From assembly GCF_029873635.1 (NCBI RefSeq), contig NC_080420.1, forward strand, positions 54,365,457 through 54,429,456: a stretch of 64,000 nt of DNA. The letters run 5' to 3'. A model generated the notes under the pieces. That model did no database searches, had not been told where the DNA came from, and worked only from the letters and a program-made list of their open reading frames with translations. The stretch comes from Malania oleifera. Lineage: Eukaryota; Streptophyta; Magnoliopsida; Santalales; Ximeniaceae. Of this stretch, positions 58,325 to 64,000 are shown one piece after another. The position numbers and the translations under genes were made by a program. Each line of letters starts with the position of its first letter. Position 1 is the first letter of the stretch.

Positions 58325-59652
58325 CTTTATCCCTCTGTCTATTGCTGGTCCCCACTAAAATAGATGTGGGTATTTATGTCGTATTTCTTCCTCAAACTCC
58401 CATGAAGCTTCTTCTACTGCATGATTCCTCCATAGGACTTTTACTAATGGAATTCTCTTATCACACAATTCCTGTTCTTTCCTATCTAAGATCTGCACTG
58501 GTATCTCCTCATAAACTAGTGATTCTCTAAGTTCTATCCCTGCATAACTGACCACTTGGGAGGGATTTGAGATATAATTTTTCAGCATAGAAACATGAAA
58601 TACGTCATGTATTCTAGATTAGACTGGCGGTAAAGTTAGCTGGTAGGCAACTGACCCCACTCTCTCAAGTATCTCGAAAAGGTCAATAAACATAGGGCTT
58701 AGCTTACCCTTCCTCCAAAACCTTATAGTACCTTTCAGTGGTGCTATTTTCAAAAATGCATAGTCTCCTACTTCAAATTCCAATTTTCTAGGGTGATTAT
58801 CTACATAACTTTTCTGCTGAATCTGAGCTGCACTAATTCTTTATTTAATAAGTCGGACTTTATCATATGCTTGCTGCACTATTTATAGTCTCATAACTTG
58901 CCTCTCACCAACCTCATCCAAATATAGAGGAGAACGACATCTCCTACTATATAGCGCCTCGTAAGGTGTCATGTCAATGCAGGTTTGATAGCTGTTATTG
59001 TATGCAAACTCTACCAGCGGAAGATACCGGGTCCAACTACCCCCAAAATCCAACACACACGCATGTAGCATATCCTTTAATATCTGAATCATCCTCTTTG
59101 ACTGCCTATCCGTTTGAGGATAAAATGTCATGCTAAATGATAACTGAGACCCAAGAGCCTTTTGCAGACTCCTCCAAAACTGTGCAGTGATACGTGGGTT
59201 TCAATCTGATACTATAGACAATGGCATGTCATGTGATCACACTATCTCTCGAATATATATCTCTACCAGTCTATCCATGGAGTAGTTGATTTTAATAGGA
59301 ATAAAGTAAGTAGTCTTCATCAATCGATCTACGACCACCAAAATAGCATTCTGGCCCAATCATACCGACGGTAAACCTGTCACAAAGTTCATAGAAATGT
59401 GATCACATTTCCACTTCGGGATGTAAAGTGGTTGTAACTGGCTCGCCGGCCTCTAGTGCTCAGCCTTAACCTACTGGCACGTTAAACACAGCTGCACAAA
59501 CTCAGAAATCTCTCCCTTCATACCGCTCCACCAGAAATACTCTCGCAAATCCCTCTACATTTTAGTGCTACCTGAATGTACCGTCTACAGGGACTATGAG
59601 CCTCCTCAAAAATCGTCCTTCTGATATCCTCATCTGCAGGCACGCACAATCC
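58325..59652 (-). pseudogene. Tekay-3 integrase fragment
   Basis: The minus strand enters at a zinc region near 59640 (PADED..RRTIFEEAHS, then CLTCQ-like with a stop). It continues with the core KWKCDHISMNF near 59400, where the usual catalytic Asp of the MDF motif is Asn. SIVSD-like near 59215 and FYPQTDRQSKRMIQILKDML follow at about 59040-59120, where the catalytic Glu position reads Lys. The C-terminal ORF is 58355-58588 (ISNPSQVVSYAGIELRESLV, then VKVLWRNHAVEEASWEFEEE). Dead on catalytic residues and stops. Confidence 0.85.
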
Positions 59653-59850
59653 CCTGGGCCCTGGCCTCCTCTAGCGGGACCAGTCTGATTTGTTGAATCA
59701 TCAGCATCGGCTAGTCCCCGCCTCTGCGGAAAAGTCCTTGCCGTTCCCCGCTCTGTTTCCTTTCTCGGATGATAGTGGAGAGTGGAGAGTGGAGACAACC
59801 GACTGCTCAAAAGTTTCAGGTTTGGGACTCCGTTTCCCAGTTGACATGAA
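59653..59850 (+). promoter_or_regulatory. MED23 5' flank / leader between Tekay-3 and the ATG
   Basis: About 200 bp separate the broken Tekay-3 integrase from the MED23 start codon. The first ~35 bp are GC-rich with no match elsewhere in the window. 59688-59850 matches 39748-39908 in E0. On the minus strand the same stretch is open (ORF 59568-59810) and contains RRGLADADDSTNQTGPAR, resembling the E0 gag N-terminal extension. No TATA box is obvious. A GAGTGGAGA unit is repeated near 59780. The 5' UTR must lie here or initiate inside Tekay-3 sequence. Confidence 0.6.
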
Positions 59851-62800
59851 ATGGATCCAAACCAGAGATCAGCTTCCAGGGCTTACCAGTTCCACCCTTC
59901 TAAACCCGCAATTATCGATCTCTTCAACCTCTACTTAGGAGTAATCCTTGCTTCATTCATTTTCTATGAATATTTTTCTTTTCTGTGTTTTCTTCTGCAT
60001 TTATTTATTTATTTTTGTTTGCAGAGAAGTACTCGACAGAAACCCGAAGATTCAAATCGAGAGCCTCCGTGAGTTACTTTTCCCTTGAGGAATTGTTCTT
60101 GAGCTTTGCATATTGATTGAGAATTTGGTTTCTATTCATTTTTCTGGGGTTTATGCTGTGATTGTGAGGTTAAGAAAGTTTGTCATGCTCGGGTTATTTA
60201 TTCTGCTATTGTTTGTTTTTGAAATGGATTTGTCCCAACAAACCTGTTCGAGTTTCCTTGACTTGTTGACTGTGTCATAATCAGTAATTTAACAATGAAT
60301 TATCTGGGGAAGGTGAACTTTCTATTTAGGCTGGTATGTTATTAGTTTTCGATGTTGCATATTTGGCGACTATATGATTGCTCACACTTGAAAATGAGCA
60401 CGCAGAAAATCAAGTAAATAAGATTAAAAACAAGATCTTCTGTCTAGTGTGATTCAGGATTCAGCCAATGAAGCCTAGGTCCTTGAGCACATGTTATGTG
60501 CTACGGAGAATCAAACAACCTGCACGCAACAACAAACAATTTGAGCTAATCTGAAACCCTAATAGGCCGAAAGCAGCCACACCCTTTCACAAAAGCCTCC
60601 CAAGAACAATCAACTTTCAGCCCCTGTAGATCTTCTAGAGTAAATCCTGAGGGTTCCCAAGGTGTTTTCTGTACTCTAAACTCTTTTCCCCCCTTCTCCT
60701 CCTGCTACTGTTCTCTCTCAGCTCAAGAGAAAGTACCCAACTGTACTCAGTGTTATGTGTCTTAACAAAATTAGAGGCATTTCATTTTCTTGATAGGTGA
60801 AAGCCAAAATATGTCTTACCAAAAGGATAAGGTCCTGAACCTCATGTGGATCTAGCTAACGCATTTTGGCATCTACTTCATCTCTGCCCTCCATGTTGGT
60901 TTTGTACTCATAGTTACTCTCACTAGAAAACCTCTTTTACTCAGATTTTTCTTGCTAACATACTACCTCTGACTCTTATCTCATCTGTTAACTGTGCTGA
61001 CTCTGTTTTTTTAAAAGTTTCTATAGAAAAAGAAATTCATTTAGATAGAAGTGTGCACAAAGAGGATGAGAAATCCACCAAAAAAAAAAAAAAACTAATA
61101 CGAAAAAATAGAAAAGAATAAGGTAATATGCCAACTTCATGCTTGACATCTGTCCAGCCAATCTACCTATATAACAGCAAAGACTGCACACCACCACCAT
61201 ATCCTTGCATTCTTTTGCCTCCTAAAGCCTCTAATAAAACCAGAAAACAAAAAATGTCTCCAACGAATGAGGTCAACACAACATTATCCCTACAAACTGA
61301 AAAGTTTGTTCCATAAGCAATGAGGAGAAACATGACATCCACCCTGCAAGCTAAAAAGTTTTTTCCATAAGCCCTAAGTCACGGAGCAATGAAGAAATAA
61401 ATGAGCATGATCTTCATCACTAGCGTAGCACCTAACAAAGACATGAGGAGAGAGGGCCATATATTGTCTTTCAATGTTCAGAAATATTTTGGTATTAACT
61501 GTAGTAAGAATGGCCATCCACACAAAGCCTTTACCTTTGTATGAATTTTTGCTTTATACACTTGATTAGGGTAGGAAATAAATTAGAAGACTGGTTTAGA
61601 TGGGGATAAGAAGATTTTTACTAGCAAAAAGGGCAAAAATTTCATTAACACCAAATGATAGCATCCTTGCAATATGAACATAGATGAGAATCCAACAGAT
61701 TAAGGAGTAAAGAAAGCTTCTCCATCTCCCTATAATTTAGATTACTAGGCTAACATCCTCGCAATATGAATATGGATAAGAATCCAACAGATTGAGGAGT
61801 CAAGAAAGCTTCTCCATCTCCCTATGATTTAGTTTACTAGGGTATTGAAAATACCAAGAAACAACAATGCTCTCAGTAATGAGAAAAGAAGAAATAAGTG
61901 TGTTAGGACACAAAGTAAGATGGAAGAAAGATGGAGAGGCAACTGAAAATAATTCTTCCCCAACCTAAAGGTCCTTCCAGAAGTGACCCTATAACCTTCT
62001 CCCACTTTATATTTTGTACGAGGAGAGAAGAAAAGAGTTACCTGCAAATGAATTTCCTTGGGCTGCTGCGGTATTAGCATCCTGCCCGTTCTCTTGCAGA
62101 CTAAATTTACTTAGACTAATTTTACTTTTAATAACCCTACGCCCAGAAGGAATCAGTTTCCAAAGGAAAATGCCATAACTGTGTACTGACCAAATTACAA
62201 GACTTAACCCTGCTCCTCCTTAGACCAATGGATAACTTCCCCAACTCATAAGATAGCCTCTCCCTTCTAGTCTATTAGCAACTCCCACCACAATTTTAAG
62301 CAAGGATCAGAAAATAGGGTAGTTGGAGGAATACTGTCCGAATAACATAATGCGACCTACCTGCCAAAGAAAAGAGCGCATCACCTTAGTGATTGCTGGA
62401 TCCTAGAACCTTTTATAACAAGGATTCACACATAAAGGAACTCCTTTGTCAGTCAAAATACACTGCAAGATCCAACAATCCATCATAGCAGCTTACCTAA
62501 AGGTTACCTTTTAGATTAGACTCAGATTAATGGCAGCTAGACCACCTTTACCTTGATTAATCTTAAGCCCTGAAACTAACTCAAAAATTTGTAAAATAGA
62601 GAGAATTTTGCAGAAAGACATCCTGTCATGATAGAAGAACATAGTATTATATGTCAGATGATTACTCCATCTTTGCCTAGAGCAATACCCAGAACAAACC
62701 TCTATTGATGGCCCTATGAATTGTCCCACCAAGTCTTGGGTTCGTTATTGAATTTTCTTTTTCTATATATATAAAAAACAAGCCTTGGGTTCACCTATAT

Positions 62801-63968
62801 TAGATTTCCACTTTACCTAAAAGCTTAAGCTGTTAGGTTGTGGGCCAACAATGTATATCAAACCTTAACACTCCCCCACACGTGTAGTCCGACAACATGT
62901 GGAGAGATAAACAAACGATAAACAACACCCATTATAGGGAATAAGATAACTCTTAACAAAAAAATAATAAATGCAGGCAAGAGGATTAGAACCTAGGACC
63001 TCCTAGTAACCTAGATCTAATACCATGTTAGATTACCACTTTACCTAAAAGCTTAAGCTATTAGGTTGTGGGCCAACAATGTGTATCAGGTCTTAACAAT
63101 CACTAATAATCATAGAAAAGGATATAGATGAAGGACAACCCTCATTCCAGCGATGTTACTTTGCCCCAAAACCCTTCCTATCTAAGACCCAAAAAACCAA
63201 CTAACCCTGTCAAATGCCTTCTCAAAATCAAGCTCAAAGATTAAACTTGCTTCTTGCTCCCGCTTGCACCCTCCATAACCTCATTAGCCATGAGAATAAC
63301 ATCCAAAATATATATACTTCCTGCAAAAGCTGTCTGAGAACTAGAATTGTACCCCCTATCACCTCCTTAATCCTAATTTTAGCCATGATCTTATAACAGC
63401 CGTAGTCAAACTAATTGGTCAGAAGTCACTAACCCTAACAAAGCAAGCCTTCTTGGGAACAGAGGTGATAAAAATAGAATTCACTGTTGGGAATCTTGAA
63501 AAATCGTCAACCTTAACCACATCCCAACAATTCTAAAAGAAGGCTAACCCATCTGGCACAGTAGCTTTCTCCTCATCCATGCTGAACACCATCTGCTTGG
63601 CCTCTTCCTTGAAAACCCTCTCCAACCAGACTGGCTTACGACCATAAATGTACATGAATCCAACCCCTCAATCATAGGATGGCAAGTATTATCCTCCTTA
63701 TAAAAATTTATAAAAAGACCCAGTTTAACCATTCTATGCCTACTGCTCAAATGTTGCAGTGTGCTTAATTCAATTCATTGATTATTTTTTTGAAGGAGCT
63801 GTTATTGGTTCTCTGTTAATGTTCTTATCCTTTATAAATTTTTTTTTTTTTTTTAAATTTTTTCCCAGGAACAAAACCCAAAAGCGTGTAACTGCTCTTA
63901 ACAGAGAGCTTCCCCCACCGAATGAGCAATTCCTTTTAGATTTTGAGCAGCTTCAAAGTCAGTTTACA
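59851..63968 (+). CDS. MED23: Mediator complex subunit 23, exons 1-3 (5' part of gene)
   Basis: MED23 is a tail-module subunit of Mediator, the nuclear co-activator linking transcription factors to RNA polymerase II. Exon 1 (59851-59940, 30 codons): MDPNQRSASRAYQFHPSK then PAIIDLFNLYLG. Exon 2 (60025-60068): RSTRQKPEDSNREP plus two bases. Exon 3 (63869-63968): NKTQKRVTALNRELPPPNEQ, then FLLDFEQLQSQFT, ending at a GT donor at the window edge. All four inner splice sites are GT/AG, and the 234 coding bases keep one frame. The wording matches plant MED23 N-termini as I remember them; no database was available. The start is the first ATG of the open frame and is conserved in the E0 copy. Intron 2 is 3.8 kb because of transposon insertions. 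The gene continues beyond 64000. Confidence 0.82.
60069..61100. other. MED23 intron 2, first part; possible old copia LTR piece
   Basis: No exon-like ORF. 60385-60800 on the minus strand has the 'attcaggattcagccaatga' and 'gcctaggtccttgagcac' phrases that resemble the GGTTCGG...CCTACGTCC block of copia LTRs, and it is followed by a CT-rich stretch. Termini were not found. A poly-A run lies at 61080-61095. Confidence 0.4.
61660..61843. repeat. Tandem duplication of ~92 bp in the LINE
   Basis: Two adjacent copies, starting about 61660 and 61752, share 'gaatccaacagatt' and 'gaaagcttctccatctcc' and differ at about ten sites. A local duplication in non-coding intron sequence. Confidence 0.85.
62798..63098 (-). 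mobile_element. TRIM inserted in the LINE
   Basis: About 300 bp with ~72-bp terminal direct repeats (62798-62869 and 63027-63098). On the minus strand each repeat begins TGTTAAG and ends TCTAACA or its decayed form. Next to the right-hand repeat the minus strand reads TGGTATTAGATC, a primer-site relative, and a purine-rich tract (minus-strand TGTGGGGGAG, 62869-62878) precedes the left repeat. No coding capacity. Target duplication not clear. Confidence 0.8.
63756..63868 (+). other. End of MED23 intron 2
   Basis: T-rich tract with a poly-T run at about 63839-63854 and the acceptor TTTCCCAG at 63861-63868. A normal plant intron end. Confidence 0.75.
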
Positions 63969-64000
63969 GTAAGTTTTTTATTTTGAATTCACCTTCAGAA

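Larger units (their letters stand above)
55880..59652 (-). mobile_element. Tekay-3: truncated element (3' LTR plus integrase end)
   Basis: 3' LTR at 55880-58043, polypurine tract 58044-58057, integrase remnant up to about 59652, then an abrupt end against the MED23 5' region. Everything 5' of the integrase zinc region (gag, protease, RT, RNase H, 5' LTR) is missing. Left flank ACTAG cannot be matched with a right target duplication because the right end is gone. Confidence 0.88.
61100..63755 (-). mobile_element. L1-type LINE fragment in MED23 intron 2
   Basis: Minus-strand ORF2 remnants in order: the region before RT (IEGLDSCTF, near 63660); RT pieces NSIFITSVPKK and FELDFEKAFDRVSW near 63450-63200; after the TRIM, an RT active-site region where the FADD-type box is degenerate (HLTYNTMFFYHDRM), followed by FELVSGLKINQGKG (62511-62732); and a zf-RVT-type end, KAFVWMAILTTVN and DEDHAHLFLHC, near 61400-61540. 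Endonuclease and ORF1 are absent, fitting 5' truncation. Many stops. It contains a 92-bp tandem duplication and a TRIM. The 3' tail is not resolved. Confidence 0.8.

Noticed and set aside
59690..59938. 82-codon plus-strand ORF covering the MED23 start in another frame
   Set aside because: It overlaps exon 1 out of frame; splice continuity and similarity to MED23 support the other frame.

Overview
This window looks like repeat-dense nuclear DNA of a flowering plant. It holds one recognisable host gene, the 5' end of the Mediator subunit gene MED23, whose first three coding exons lie at 59851-59940, 60025-60068 and 63869-63968, with GT..AG introns and the frame kept throughout. Almost everything else is transposable elements, mainly LTR retrotransposons of plant-specific lineages: Ty3/gypsy Tekay-like, Galadriel/CRM-like, Tat/Ogre and Athila-like, and Ty1/copia SIRE/Maximus-like. 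There is also an L1-type LINE and a TRIM. No bacterial features, CRISPR arrays, rRNA or tRNA genes were seen.

Layout. 1-5.65 kb is a patchwork of truncated fragments: Tekay LTR, Tat integrase, copia LTR, Tekay integrase tail, SIRE LTR and Athila gag. 5.66-14.48 kb is Tekay-1, minus strand and decayed, with a 0.63-kb segment of its 3' LTR inverted in place. 14.49-16.76 kb is AT-rich with no gene. 16.76-40.6 kb is one decayed minus-strand chromovirus-like element (E0) cut into three by later insertions. A SIRE-1 copia element (20421-29476) landed in its RT and itself carries a 2.94-kb Tat solo LTR (20512-23451). A gag-only element with 2.6-kb LTRs (31734-38524) landed between its gag and protease. 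Between the E0 gag and its 5' LTR lies a 258-bp copy of the MED23 5' end (39748-40006).

40.74-55.67 kb is SIRE-2, plus strand. Its 5' LTR is split by the nearly complete Tekay-2 element (41662-51085, TSD TATAC) and by a SIRE solo LTR of the same family in inverted orientation (51787-53892). 55.88-59.65 kb is Tekay-3, a truncated minus-strand element whose broken integrase abuts the MED23 5' region. The 3.8-kb second intron of MED23 contains a minus-strand LINE fragment with a TRIM inside it.

Order of events, from target duplications and interruption: E0 before SIRE-1 before the Tat solo LTR; E0 before the gag-only element; SIRE-2 before Tekay-2 and before the inverted SIRE solo LTR. Every retroelement ORF carries stops, frameshifts or lost catalytic residues. 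I therefore see no autonomous element here, although sequences acting in trans could have moved the gag-only ones. Points most worth attention: the MED23-gag chimera, an array of about eight TCGTCGACGA palindromes at the same place in the U3 of two LTR families, a second CpG-rich motif array in SIRE LTRs, and the in-place LTR inversion with filler DNA. Boundaries given with TG..CA ends and target duplications are exact; the others are estimates by eye.
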